63,054 nucleotides of DNA from Betaproteobacteria bacterium RIFCSPLOWO2_02_FULL_67_26. GTDB lineage: Bacteria > Pseudomonadota > Gammaproteobacteria > Burkholderiales > SG8-41. The notes beneath the pieces are model-generated. The model made no database searches. It was given only the letters and a program-made list of their open reading frames with translations, and had not been told where the DNA came from. Where the stretch lies: contig MERD01000040.1 in assembly GCA_001771935.1 (NCBI GenBank), positions 43,401-106,454 on the forward strand, read 5' to 3'. Both the position numbers and the translations under genes were made by a program. This document shows, piece after piece, positions 7,737 through 16,566 of the stretch (position 1 is the stretch's first letter; the number at the start of each line of letters is the position of its first letter).

Positions 7737-9254
7737 TCACTGCTTCTCGAGGCCGACCTGATCGCGCCAGTCCTTGCCCTTGAACACGAGCGGCTTCAGC
7801 GCGAACAGGAACAGGACCACTCCCAGCGCGAGCATGGTGGTCGCGATCGGGCGATCGAGGAAGATGCCGTAGTCGCCGGCGCTCATGGCGAGCGACTGGC
7901 GCAGCGAGAGCTCGAGCATCGGCGCGAGCACCAGCCCGAGCGCCACCGGCGCGAGGTCGTAACCGAGCTTGCGCAGCACGTAGCCGAGGCCCCCCATGAC
8001 GAGCAGGATCCAGACATCCACCAGGCTGTTGGAAACCGAGTAGGTGCCGAGTATGCAGAAGCAGAGGATGCACGGGTACAGGTAGGCGTAGGGTATGCGC
8101 AGCAGGTTGACGAACAGCCCCACCATGGGGAGGTTCAGGATCAGCAGCACGACGTTGCCGACGTACATGCTGGCCACGAATCCCCAGAAGAGCTCCGGCT
8201 GCTGCTGGATCAGCATCGGCCCCGGCAGGATGCCGTGCACCATGATGGCGGCGATCATCACCGCGGTCACCGGGCTCGTCGGGATCCCGAGCGCCATCAT
8301 CGGCACGAAAGCGCCGGTCGCGGCCGCGTTATTGGCCGATTCCGGCCCGGCCACGCCCTCGATTGCGCCTTGCCCGAAGCGCTCGGGATGCTTCGACAGG
8401 CGCCGCTCGATGCCGTACGACACGAACGACGAGATGATGTGCGCCGAGCCGGGGATGATGCCGATCATGAAGCCGAGCAGGCTGCCGCGCGCGATCGGGC
8501 CCGCCGACAACCGGAACTCCTCGCGCGACGGGATCAGCTCGCGCAGCTTCGGCCTCTGCACCGGGAGCGCCGCCGTCGCGCCGGCGGCGAGCAGGATCTC
8601 CGACACGCCGAACAGGCCCACCGCGACCGGCACGATACCGACGCCGTCGCCGAGCTCGACGATGCCGAGGCTGAAGCGGGTGTAACCGCTCATGACGTCG
8701 ATCCCGATCATGCCCAGCATCAGGCCGAGCGCCGCCATCGCCAGGGTCTTCAGCATCGAGCCGCCGCTCATGTAGGCGAGGATGAACAATCCCATCAGCA
8801 GCAGCGCCGTGTACTCGGGGGGGCCGAAGCGCAGCGCGAACTCCGCGAGCGTCGGCGCCAGCAGCATCAGCCCGATCACGCCCAGCGTGCCGGCGACGAA
8901 GGAGCCGATCGCGGCGATGGCGAGCGCCGGCCCCGCGCGCCCGCGCTGCGTCATCGCGTAGCCGTCCACGCACGTCATCACCGACGCGGCTTCCCCGGGT
9001 ATGCGGAGCAGGATCGAGGTGGTGGACCCGCCGTACATCGCGCCGTAATAGACGCCCGCGAGCAGCACGATGGCGATGATGGGATTGAGCCCGAAGGTCG
9101 CCGGCAGCAGCAGGCTGATGCCCGCGAGCGGGCCCAACCCCGGCATCATGCCGACCAGCGTGCCGATCAGACAGCCGACGAACGCGTAGACCAGGATCGA
9201 GGGCTGCAGCGCCACGGAAAAGCCCAGCAGCAAATTCTGAAACGTCTCTGCCAT
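7737..9254 (-). CDS. tctA: Tripartite tricarboxylate transporter permease, large subunit TctA
   Basis: A 505-residue polytopic membrane protein of the TctA family, about 12 hydrophobic segments. Family landmarks include LVGMMPGLGPLAGISLLLPATF, YGAMYGGSTTSILL, VPMMALGIPTSPVTAVM and GIIPGSAH. The ATG at 9254 starts at the conserved MAETFQNLLLGF; an in-frame start further upstream runs into tctB. It imports a carboxylate with the TctB subunit and a periplasmic receptor; the substrate is unknown. Third gene of a receptor-tctB-tctA operon. Confidence 0.95.
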   Translation of the reverse strand: MAETFQNLLLGFSVALQPSILVYAFVGCLIGTLVGMMPGLGPLAGISLLLPATFGLNPIIAIVLLAGVYYGAMYGGSTTSILLRIPGEAASVMTCVDGYAMTQRGRAGPALAIAAIGSFVAGTLGVIGLMLLAPTLAEFALRFGPPEYTALLLMGLFILAYMSGGSMLKTLAMAALGLMLGMIGIDVMSGYTRFSLGIVELGDGVGIVPVAVGLFGVSEILLAAGATAALPVQRPKLRELIPSREEFRLSAGPIARGSLLGFMIGIIPGSAHIISSFVSYGIERRLSKHPERFGQGAIEGVAGPESANNAAATGAFVPMMALGIPTSPVTAVMIAAIMVHGILPGPMLIQQQPELFWGFVASMYVGNVVLLILNLPMVGLFVNLLRIPYAYLYPCILCFCILGTYSVSNSLVDVWILLVMGGLGYVLRKLGYDLAPVALGLVLAPMLELSLRQSLAMSAGDYGIFLDRPIATTMLALGVVLFLFALKPLVFKGKDWRDQVGLEKQ

Positions 9255-9261
9255 GGGGCGC

Positions 9262-9738
9262 TTAGAAGCCCCACGGACTGCGCGGCAGCGGCACGTGCAG
9301 CAGGTCGCCGATGACATAGAAGGAGGCGAAGCTGAAGCCGACCGAAACCAGCGCCACCGGCAGCGGCCGCTTGCGCTCGAGCGCCCCCAGGAAAAAGATC
9401 AACAGCGCGATCATCGTGATCCTGTAGCCGATGCGCTCCAGAGCGAACGTGGCCACTGCGCAGGCGACGAGGATCACCACCGCGCGCGTCGCCTCGGTCC
9501 ATTTCATCGAGGCCAGTGGCGCGGACTTTATCCCCCACAGCGCGATCAGTAATCCCATCGCGCCGAGAAAGATCACCAGCAGCAGCGGCATGTAGCCGGG
9601 CCCGGGCTCCTGCAGCGAGCCGAGCGGGTAGGCGCGGTTCTCCCAGCCGACGTAGAGCGCCAGCGCGAGCAGCATCAACCCGGAAAACTGGTCGCTGCGC
9701 AATCCGCCGCGCGTTTGCCCCCGGTCAGTCTCGTTCAT
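9262..9738 (-). CDS. tctB: Tripartite tricarboxylate transporter small subunit TctB
   Basis: A 158-residue membrane protein with four hydrophobic segments (around residues 20-35, 50-68, 85-118 and 130-148), the expected TctB topology. GPGYMPLLLVIFLGAMG is typical. Chosen start is the ATG at 9738 with GGGAG directly upstream; a longer open frame reaches into the receptor gene without support. It sits seven bases before tctA and after the receptor gene on the same strand. Confidence 0.88.
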   Translation of the reverse strand: MNETDRGQTRGGLRSDQFSGLMLLALALYVGWENRAYPLGSLQEPGPGYMPLLLVIFLGAMGLLIALWGIKSAPLASMKWTEATRAVVILVACAVATFALERIGYRITMIALLIFFLGALERKRPLPVALVSVGFSFASFYVIGDLLHVPLPRSPWGF

Positions 9739-9778
9739 CTCCCATCCAGGAACGTGGGTTGTGGGTCGACCCACGGTT

Positions 9779-10753
9779 CTACTTCTTGGCCTCGACCTTG
9801 CCGACGATCCGGACCAGCCCGGCCAGACGCTTGGCGTCAGCCATCCAGTACTGCTGGAACTCCGGAGCATCCTTGTACTGCACCAGCGAGTCGACGGCGG
9901 CCATCGCCTTCCTGAAGTCCGGGTCCGCGACCGTCTTGCGCGCCGTATCGCGCAGCACCTTCATCACGGCGTCCGGCGTGGCCTTCGGGGCGAACATGCC
10001 GGCCCAGATGTAGTATTCGACGTTCTTGTAGCCCATCTCCATGAAGGTGGGCACGTTCGGGTAGGACGCGTGCCGCGTGGCGCCCCAGCTCGCGAGCGGG
10101 CGCATCTTCCCGGCCTTGACATGGCCGCTGATCGCAGCCGGGCCCCCGGCGGTCAGCGCAACGTGTCCGCCGAGGATCGCGTTGATCGCGGGGCCGCCGC
10201 CGGTGGTCGGCACGTGCCGCATCTTGAGCTTGGTCGCGTGCATGAAGATCTCCATCGGCATGTGCAGCGCCCCGTAGACCCCCGACGAGGAGTACGAGAG
10301 CTCGCCCGGCCGCGCGCGCGCGAGCGCCACCAGGTCCTTCAGCGTCTTGACCGGCAGCGAGGGATGCGAGACCAGGATGGTCGGGTCGGCGGAGATCAGC
10401 GCGATCGGGGCGAACTGGTCGAGCGCGTAGGCGGGCCTGCGATTGAACAGCTCATCCGCGGCCGGGATCACCGAAATGCTGGAAAGCGCCATCAGGATGG
10501 TGTAGCCATCGGGCTTGGCGTTCGCGACCGCCGCATTGCCCACCGCCCCTGCCGCCCCGGGGCGGTTGGTCACGCTAACCGGCTGCTTGAGGATTTTCTC
10601 CATCGCGGCGGCGGTCGGACGGGCGGTGATATCGGCGACCCCACCCGGCGGAAATGCCACGATCATCGTGATCGGGCGCGCGGGAAACGCGCCCTGGGCG
10701 AATGCGCCTGTCGAGGCCAAAAGCACCCCTGCTGCCAGTATCGATCGAATCAT
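9779..10753 (-). CDS. Bug/TctC-family periplasmic substrate-binding protein
   Basis: A 324-residue exported receptor. The signal peptide (residues 1-19) ends GAFAQG, followed by the family start FPARPITMIVAFPPGGVADI, then VTNRPGAAGAVG, GYTILMA and a C-terminal AEVEAKK-like tail. Bug proteins bind small carboxylates in the periplasm. It heads the operon with tctB and tctA and probably delivers ligand to that permease. Two other Bug genes in this window have no permease next to them. Confidence 0.94.
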   Translation of the reverse strand: MIRSILAAGVLLASTGAFAQGAFPARPITMIVAFPPGGVADITARPTAAAMEKILKQPVSVTNRPGAAGAVGNAAVANAKPDGYTILMALSSISVIPAADELFNRRPAYALDQFAPIALISADPTILVSHPSLPVKTLKDLVALARARPGELSYSSSGVYGALHMPMEIFMHATKLKMRHVPTTGGGPAINAILGGHVALTAGGPAAISGHVKAGKMRPLASWGATRHASYPNVPTFMEMGYKNVEYYIWAGMFAPKATPDAVMKVLRDTARKTVADPDFRKAMAAVDSLVQYKDAPEFQQYWMADAKRLAGLVRIVGKVEAKK

Positions 10754-10951
10754 GTTGCCCTCCTCCGAATGTGGGACCCGGCGGGCGTCATCGACATCGG
10801 CTCGCGCGCCTGCCCGGGTAAAGGCGCCCCGTGAGTACGTGTTTTCGGAGCGCGGCAGCGGGGAGTATCCAATCCCCCGCGCGCCGCGTCAACCGTGGGC
10901 GCCTGGCGACGCGTGATGCGAGCCCCGTGGATATTCGCTATATTGGCAGCC

Positions 10952-12286
10952 ATGAACGAAGCGGCGCTTCACCGGTGGCTGGCGCGCGTCGTCAACGTCA
11001 GGCCGGGCGAAGCGCGCGCGCTGTGCTGGTCGTTCGCCTACTTCTTCTGCCTGCTCGCCGGCTATTACGTCCTGCGGCCGCTGCGCGACGAGATGGGCAT
11101 CGCCGGCGGCGTCCGCAATCTCCCGTGGCTGTTCACCGCCACTTTTTTCGTGATGCTCGCGGTGGTGCCGGTGTTCGGCGCCGTCGTGGCGCGGCTGGCG
11201 CGCCGCATTTTCATTCCGCTGGTCTACCACTTCTTCGTCGCCAATATCGCGATCTTCTGGCTGCTGCTGACGCTCGACCTCGGCACGGTCCACGTCGCGC
11301 GCGTGTTCTTCGTCTGGATCAGCGTTTTCAACCTGTTTGCCGTTTCCGTGTTCTGGTCGTTCATGGCCGACCTGTACGCCTCCGAGCAGGGCAAGCGGCT
11401 GTTCGGCTTCATCGCCGCCGGCGGCTCCGCGGGCGCGCTGCTGGGCCCGGCGTTGACGGTATGGCTCGCGGTCCCGCTGGGCCCCGTCAACCTTCTCGTG
11501 GTCGCCGCGCTACTGCTGGAAGTCGCCGTGCTGTGCGCGGCGCGGCTGGAAGCGAGCGCGGCGCGGCTCAAGCCGGAGAGCCCGGCGCCGGCCGGCGCGG
11601 TGAACGCGCCGCCCGATGCGGGTCTGGGCGGCGGCTGGCTCGCCGGCATCGTCATGGTGCTGCGCTCGCCCTACCTCGCGGGCATCGCGTTGTGGGTGGC
11701 GTTGCTGTCGCTCGCCGGCACGTTTCTCTATTTTCAGCAGGCGAACATCGTGGCCGCCGCTTCGGACGATCCGGCGGTGCGCACGCGGATTTTCGCGACG
11801 ATCGACCTCGCGATCGGCGTGCTGACCCTCATCGTGCAGTTTGTCGCGACCGGCAGGCTGATCACGCGCTTTGGCGCCGGCCCGGCGGCGGCGTTTCTCC
11901 CGCTCGTGTTCGGCCTCGGCTTTCTCGCGCTCTGGGCGAGTCCCGCGCTGTGGGTGGTGATCGCGTTCCAGGCCGTCCAGCGCGCCGCCAATTTCGCCCT
12001 CTCCAACCCGGCGCGCGAGGTGCTGTTCACGGTTCTCGCCCGCGAGGAGAAGTACAAGGCCAAGAACGTGATCGACATCGTTGTGTTCCGCGGGGCCGAC
12101 GCGCTGAGCGGCTGGCTGTTCGCTCTGCTCCGCGGCGCCGGCCTGGAACCGGGCGCGATCTCGCTCGCCACGGTGCCCGTCACCGCCGCCTGGCTCGCGC
12201 TGGCGCTGGTGCTCGGGCGCGCGCACGAACGCCGCACCCGCGACTCCGCGGCACCCGCCGCTACCCCCACCACGCAAGGAGCCTGA
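10952..12286 (+). CDS. MFS-fold membrane transporter of the NTP/NDP-exchange-like (ADP/ATP carrier-like) group
   Basis: A 444-residue protein with about 12 membrane segments. The N-terminus reads ARALCWSFAYFFCLLAGYYV then LRPLRDEMGIAGG, the typical start of the bacterial branch related to plastid/rickettsial nucleotide translocases. RAANFALSNPAREVLFTVL and KYKAKNVIDIVVFRGAD are further family landmarks. Free-living proteobacteria carry such proteins with unknown cargo, so ATP exchange should not be assumed. ATG 10952 opens the family start. The next gene begins one base after the stop, so they are likely co-translated. Confidence 0.85.
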   Translation: MNEAALHRWLARVVNVRPGEARALCWSFAYFFCLLAGYYVLRPLRDEMGIAGGVRNLPWLFTATFFVMLAVVPVFGAVVARLARRIFIPLVYHFFVANIAIFWLLLTLDLGTVHVARVFFVWISVFNLFAVSVFWSFMADLYASEQGKRLFGFIAAGGSAGALLGPALTVWLAVPLGPVNLLVVAALLLEVAVLCAARLEASAARLKPESPAPAGAVNAPPDAGLGGGWLAGIVMVLRSPYLAGIALWVALLSLAGTFLYFQQANIVAAASDDPAVRTRIFATIDLAIGVLTLIVQFVATGRLITRFGAGPAAAFLPLVFGLGFLALWASPALWVVIAFQAVQRAANFALSNPAREVLFTVLAREEKYKAKNVIDIVVFRGADALSGWLFALLRGAGLEPGAISLATVPVTAAWLALALVLGRAHERRTRDSAAPAATPTTQGA

Positions 12287-12287
12287 C

Positions 12288-13259
12288 GTGACCTGCTACG
12301 ATGAGTCTGATCCCCGTCTCTACTCGCGCCGCGAGGTGCTGGCGCTCGGCGCCGCGCTCGGTGCCGCCGCGCTTGGAATCGGTCCCGCCCGGGCGGCGGC
12401 CGCGAAACCGGTGCTGGCGCGGAAGATTCCGCGCACCGGCGAGCCGCTGCCGGTGATCGGCCTCGGCACGGCAATCATCTTCGACATCGGCGGCGACACG
12501 GCGCAGCGCGCCGAGCGCAGCCAGGTCATCCGGATCCTGCTCGAAGGCGGCGCCCGGCTGATCGACACCGCGCCCTCCTACGGCACCGCGGAGTCCGTGC
12601 TCGGGGACCTGATGGCGGAGATGAAGGTGCGCGACAGGATATTTCTCGCCACCAAGTTCCGCGCGCGCGGGCGCGACGGCGCCATCGCGGAGATGAAGGA
12701 ATCGCTGCGCCGCCTGCGCACCGGCAAGGTCGATCTGATGCTGAGGCACAACATCGGCTTCGTGGAGCGCGGCGCGGCGACGGAGCACCTTGCGCTCGCC
12801 CGCGAATGGAAGGCGGCCGGCATCTGCCGCTACTTCGGCGTCACGCACTCCCAGAACCAGGCGAAGGCCAACGACCGCCTGATCGAGATCCTGCGGCAGG
12901 AGAAGCTGGACTTCATCCAGGTCAACTACTCGCTGGCCGAGCGCAGCGCCGAGCACAAGCTGCTCGCCGTGGCCGCGGAGACCGGCACGGCGGTGATGGT
13001 CAACCTGCCGTTCGCGCGCGCGCGGCTGTTCCGGGCCGTGAAGGGCCGGCAAGTGCCCGAATGGGCGAAGGAATTCGACGCGCCGACCTGGGGCCAGTTC
13101 TTCCTCAAGTACATCCTGGCGAGCGACGCGGTGAACGTCGTCCTGCCCGGCACGGACAAGCCCGAATACATGCTGGACAACCTCGACGCCGGCCGCGGCC
13201 GGCTGCCCAACGCCGCGCAACGCGAACGGATGGTGGAGTTTATCGAGCCGCTGCTTTAA
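12288..13259 (+). CDS. Tat-exported aldo/keto reductase (paralogue 1)
   Basis: A 323-residue aldo/keto reductase with a twin-arginine-type leader: SRREVLALGAALGAAALG and a cleavage-like ARAAAA. Catalytic tetrad candidates are Asp and Tyr in LIDTAPSYG, Lys in FLATKF and His in LMLRHN. The C-terminus has the NADPH-site pattern VVLPGTDKPEYMLDNL. Periplasmic location is inferred from the leader. It starts directly after the transporter gene. It is clearly paralogous to the gene at 15637; the two flank the selenoprotein pair. Confidence 0.9.
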   Translation: MTCYDESDPRLYSRREVLALGAALGAAALGIGPARAAAAKPVLARKIPRTGEPLPVIGLGTAIIFDIGGDTAQRAERSQVIRILLEGGARLIDTAPSYGTAESVLGDLMAEMKVRDRIFLATKFRARGRDGAIAEMKESLRRLRTGKVDLMLRHNIGFVERGAATEHLALAREWKAAGICRYFGVTHSQNQAKANDRLIEILRQEKLDFIQVNYSLAERSAEHKLLAVAAETGTAVMVNLPFARARLFRAVKGRQVPEWAKEFDAPTWGQFFLKYILASDAVNVVLPGTDKPEYMLDNLDAGRGRLPNAAQRERMVEFIEPLL

Positions 13260-13278
13260 TGCAGTGATGCAGTGACGA

Positions 13279-13794
13279 TCACGGGGACGCGGTGAGCATC
13301 CGCAAGGCCCGCTCCGCCGCCTCGTCCGCGATCCGGTCGAGCTCCTCCGCCGTGCGGTTCTGGATCGGGTGCGGCACGTAGAGGACCGCCGGCTCGAAGC
13401 CGAGCGCTTTCGATTGCGTCTCCACCGCGTCGGTGAAGCCGGTGGTGACGACCGAAACGCCGGGGATGCCGCGGCTGTCGAAGTTCATGAGGTCGTGCAG
13501 ACTGCACGACGTGCACGACCCTCAGTCGGACAGCCCGATCAGGACGACGTCCACCTCCGACGCGATCTTCTGGAGATTTTCGGGCGTCGCGACCTTGGCG
13601 TTGGTCGGCTTGCCGACGCGCTTCGTCTTCAATCCCTTTTCGTTGAAGCGCTTCTCGACCCGGTCGAGAAACTCGGGGGTGCGCGTCTTGCCGATGTCGA
13701 AGAGCCCGATGGTCAGCCCCACGAGCGATTTCGGCGGAGTGCGCCGCGCGCGCTTCACGGCGGAAGTCTCTGCAGTCGGATCACGCATCCACAT
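13279..13794 (-). CDS. UGSC-family selenoprotein (in-frame TGA read as selenocysteine)
   Basis: Read through the TGA at 13522-13524, this is one 171-residue protein with Sec91. The sequence around it is VVLIGLSD-Sec-GSCTSCSLHD, the UGSC motif of the UGSC selenoprotein family, followed by FDSRGIPGVSVVTTGF and VLYVPHPIQNRT. Both halves read like one family member, and neither is a complete protein alone. A strong hairpin starts inside the TGA. AGGAGG lies four bases before the ATG at 13794; a second ATG is two codons on. It follows the Trx-UGSR gene by 11 bases. Activity unknown; the Sec/Cys cluster suggests redox chemistry. Confidence 0.88.
13489..13523 (-). promoter_or_regulatory. Candidate bacterial SECIS hairpin of the UGSC gene
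   Basis: In the mRNA the TGA's own GA begins an 11-bp stem (GAGG, one bulged G, then TCGTGCA pairing with TGCACGACCTC) enclosing a 12-base loop. Bacterial SECIS elements lie immediately 3' of the UGA inside the coding region, as here. SelB recognition cannot be judged from sequence alone because loops vary between lineages. Confidence 0.7.
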
Positions 13795-13805
13795 AGTGCC
13801 TCCTG

Positions 13806-15251
13806 TCAGTCGTCACGGATCTGCCGGGTGACCGGCTGGAGCTCCAGCCGGTTGCGTCCTGCGAGCCACCCCGGAAGGATAGCCGAAAACAGCCCGGCCT
13901 TGCCGCCGGCGCGCACCACCATCAACCCGTCCTCGTGGAACTTGGGCACCATTTCGTTCGCGCGGCTCGCCGGGACGCCCTCGCCCACGCCGCCGGCGCC
14001 GGCCACCAGTTCCGCCCCGGGCCGGATGGTCGCCTCGTACAGGGCGCGTTCGATGCGCTTGCGGTTCCAGCCCGCCTCCCGGTAGACCGCGTAGTGCTCC
14101 GGCGACAGCACCAGCACCGCGCGCGCGGACTGCACCAGCTTGGGATGCCCGATCTTCACGAGCGACATCGCGAGCGAGCGCGTAAGCGCCTCCGGCGTGC
14201 GCGACTTCTGGTCCACGAACGCCTCCGGCCCGTGCCCCTGGAACAGCGTCACCGTCGAGGCTCCGCGCGGGAAGCCGCGCGCGACCGACAGCGGCTCCCA
14301 CTCCGGGTCGGACTCGTCCTCGGCGAAGCACAGCGTGTACTTGCTCGGCGCGCCGAGCGTGGAGCGGTCGGCCTCGCCGGGCCGCCCGCCGCCCACGTTG
14401 AGCACGATCAGGTTCAGCGCCCGCCCGATGGTCGCGTTCGCGCGGTTGCCCTGCCCCAGCGCGTTGATGCCGCTGTTCATGCCGATGCGCTTCGCCACCG
14501 GTCCGTTGACGATGAGAACAGGGCTCGAAAAATAGGTCGTGGCGAGCACGCCGTGCAGCGTGAACAGGGGCTCGAGCGCCGCTTCCAGCGCGGCCAGCAG
14601 CACCGGCATGTACTCCGGCTTGCAGCCCGCCATCACCGCGTTGATCGCGACCTTCTCGACGGTGCAGTCGGCGAGGTACGGGGGAATCCTGCCGATCACC
14701 TCGTCGGGACGCCGCCTCGTGCCCTTCAACATCGCGAGCACGCGCTCGTCGGTGGGCGGGGTCACCGGCAGGCCGTCGGTCCAGCCGCGGTCGTAGCAGA
14801 CCTCCACGGGATCGGCGCTCTCGGGATACTCGACCTTGCGCGCGGCAAGGAGGGCCTTTCCGCTGTGCTTCGCTTCCAGCCGCTCGGCCACCCCGGGCTC
14901 GAGTGAGCGCGAGCCTCAACCCGGCTGAAACGCCGGCAGCCCTTCCCCCAGGTCGCGGATTCCGGTCAGCCGGCGCCAGCCGTCGCGGTCCCAGCCGACG
15001 ATGCGCTCGGCCTCGCGGCCGCGTTCGAATCGAACCAGGGTGGGCGTGGCCTCGATGTTGTTGAGCCACGAATGGTCGAGCTCGCGGTCGTCCAGGAGAT
15101 GGGCGACGCCGCCCGGGAACTTCGGGTCGTCCTGGGAGACCACCTGGAACGCGGGCACCGATCGGGACGCCCGCTGCATCACCGGCTCGATCAGCGTGCA
15201 GGTCGGACAGGCGCGCTTGGAGAATACGACGAGTCCGTCGGGGATTAACAT
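13806..15251 (-). CDS. Thioredoxin-like domain fused through an in-frame TGA (Sec) to a large UGSC-associated domain
   Basis: Residues 1-111 are a thioredoxin-like domain with CPTC at 15-18 and the cis-Pro region ATPTLVRF. The frame meets TGA (14916-14918) after GLPAFQPG and continues in phase as GSRSLEPGVAERLEAKHSG into a 361-residue domain with GWTDGLPVTPPT, GCKPEYMPVLLAA and GMNSGINALGQGNRANATIG. Decoding TGA as Sec112 gives a 481-residue protein. From memory, relatives carry Cys here (RPGCGSR-like), to be verified. A hairpin follows the TGA. The downstream UGSC gene is 11 bases away. A separate GTG start at 14891 without the TGA is the competing reading. Confidence 0.78.
14881..14915 (-). 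promoter_or_regulatory. Candidate SECIS region of the Trx-UGSR gene
   Basis: Directly after the TGA the mRNA can form a perfect 6-bp stem GGCTCG/CGAGCC with an 8-base loop. Alternatively it can form a longer element pairing CGCTC with GAGCG and GCC with GGC around an apical CGGGGT, about 21-26 bases past the TGA, a spacing expected of bacterial SECIS hairpins. Which fold is used cannot be decided by eye. Confidence 0.55.
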
Positions 15252-15297
15252 GGGACGCGTTGAACCGAAATGTTTTCGACGCGTTATATTAGCTCAA

Positions 15298-15630
15298 ATG
15301 ATCCGCTTCTATCTGCGTTTATCCGCGGTTGCCGTTGCTTTGCACGCCGCCGGCTGTGCTGATCTGCGCTGGCACAAGCAAGGTGTCGACGCGGCGGCGC
15401 TGGACCGGGACCTCGGCGAATGCCAGCTGCAGGCGCGCGCGCAAGCCCGCCACGAGATTGGGGCGTTCGCGCCCGACACGCCGCGCGTGGTGGGCGTGGA
15501 CGCGCAGGGTCGGCCGCTCGCGGGCGCAGCGAACCGGCTCGGCACGGATCGCATGCTGCTCGAGCACGATCTCCTGGGAATCTGCATGCGGGGGAAAGGG
15601 TACGAGCTCGTGCCCGTCGAGAAGCGGTGA
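15298..15630 (+). CDS. Small putative lipoprotein, function unknown
   Basis: A 110-residue protein with an N-terminal lipoprotein-type signal ending LHAAGC (Cys20), followed by ADLRWHKQGVDAAALDRDL, a short Cys-containing segment (GECQLQ) and a C-terminal CMRGKGYELVPVEKR. This C-terminal MxxKGYxxxP pattern is common in small outer-membrane-associated lipoproteins. The ATG at 15298 opens the signal. It is divergent from the selenoprotein operon and just upstream of a Tat aldo/keto reductase. I do not recognise a named family. Confidence 0.7.
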   Translation: MIRFYLRLSAVAVALHAAGCADLRWHKQGVDAAALDRDLGECQLQARAQARHEIGAFAPDTPRVVGVDAQGRPLAGAANRLGTDRMLLEHDLLGICMRGKGYELVPVEKR

Positions 15631-15636
15631 TGAGTG

Positions 15637-16566
15637 ATGAGTGAGGAACCGTTTGCTTCACGGCGGCGCGCCTTGCGGCTGATCGCGGGATGCGGCACTC
15701 TGGCTGCCATGGGTCAACCAGCATCCGCGCAGCCCCCCGCGTTGCTGAAGCGCGCCATTCCACGCTCCGGCGAGGCGCTCCCGGCCGTCGGCGTGGGCAC
15801 GTGGCAGACGTTCGACGTCGGCGCGAAAGCCCCCGAGCGCGCCGAGCTGAAGGAGGTGCTGCGCCTGCTCGTCGCATCGGGCGGGTCCGTGGTGGACTCC
15901 TCCCCGATGTACGGCAAGGCCGAGGGCGTGGCCGGCGACCTCGCTGCCGAGCTCGGCCTGCGCAAGAAGCTTTTCTTCGCCACCAAGGTCTGGACCAGCG
16001 GGCGCGAAGCCGGCGTCCGCCAGATGGAGCAGTCCTTCAAGCTGATGCGCACTCGGCGCATGGACCTCATGCAGGTGCACAACCTGCAGGACGTCTCCAT
16101 TCACGCGAAGACGCTGCGCGAGTGGAAGGCCGCGGGCCGTATCCGCTATCTCGGCATCACCCATTACCATTCCGGCGCCTATCCCGGGCTCGAGCGCCTG
16201 GTGAAGACGCGCGAATGGGACTTCGTGCAGTTCAATTATTCGATGGCGGAACGGGAGGCCGAGGCGCGCCTGCTGCCGGCGTGCGCCGAATCGGGCACGG
16301 CGGTGCTCGTCAACCGCCCGTTCTCGCAGGGGCACCTGTTTCCCAGGGTGAAAGGCAGGGAACTCCCGGCGTGGGCGGCGGAATTCGATTGCGCGAGCTG
16401 GGCGCAGTTTTTCATCAAGTACATCCTCGCGCATCCGGCCGTCACCTGCGCGATACCCGGCACCCGCCGCGTCTCGCATCTCAGGGACAACCTGCAAGCG
16501 GGAGCCGGCCGGCTGCCGGACGCGGCCACGCGGCGGCGGATGGTGGAATACCTGGAGCAGCTTTGA
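15637..16566 (+). CDS. Tat-exported aldo/keto reductase (paralogue 2)
   Basis: A 309-residue aldo/keto reductase with a leader SRRRALRLIAGCGTLAAM and cleavage-like PASAQPP. The tetrad candidates are Asp and Tyr in VVDSSPMYG, Lys in FFATKV and His in LMQVHN. It shares the layout and most motifs with the gene at 12288, so the two are paralogues. The ATG at 15637 lies within a TGAGTGATGAG tandem repeat that also forms the intergenic spacer. It overlaps the next gene's TTG start. Confidence 0.9.
   Translation: MSEEPFASRRRALRLIAGCGTLAAMGQPASAQPPALLKRAIPRSGEALPAVGVGTWQTFDVGAKAPERAELKEVLRLLVASGGSVVDSSPMYGKAEGVAGDLAAELGLRKKLFFATKVWTSGREAGVRQMEQSFKLMRTRRMDLMQVHNLQDVSIHAKTLREWKAAGRIRYLGITHYHSGAYPGLERLVKTREWDFVQFNYSMAEREAEARLLPACAESGTAVLVNRPFSQGHLFPRVKGRELPAWAAEFDCASWAQFFIKYILAHPAVTCAIPGTRRVSHLRDNLQAGAGRLPDAATRRRMVEYLEQL

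Noticed and set aside
13279..13516. Reading the halves of the UGSC gene and of the Trx-UGSR gene as separate short genes
   Set aside because: The halves are exactly in phase across the TGA codons, each TGA is followed by Gly-Ser and a hairpin, and the short pieces alone are not complete domains.
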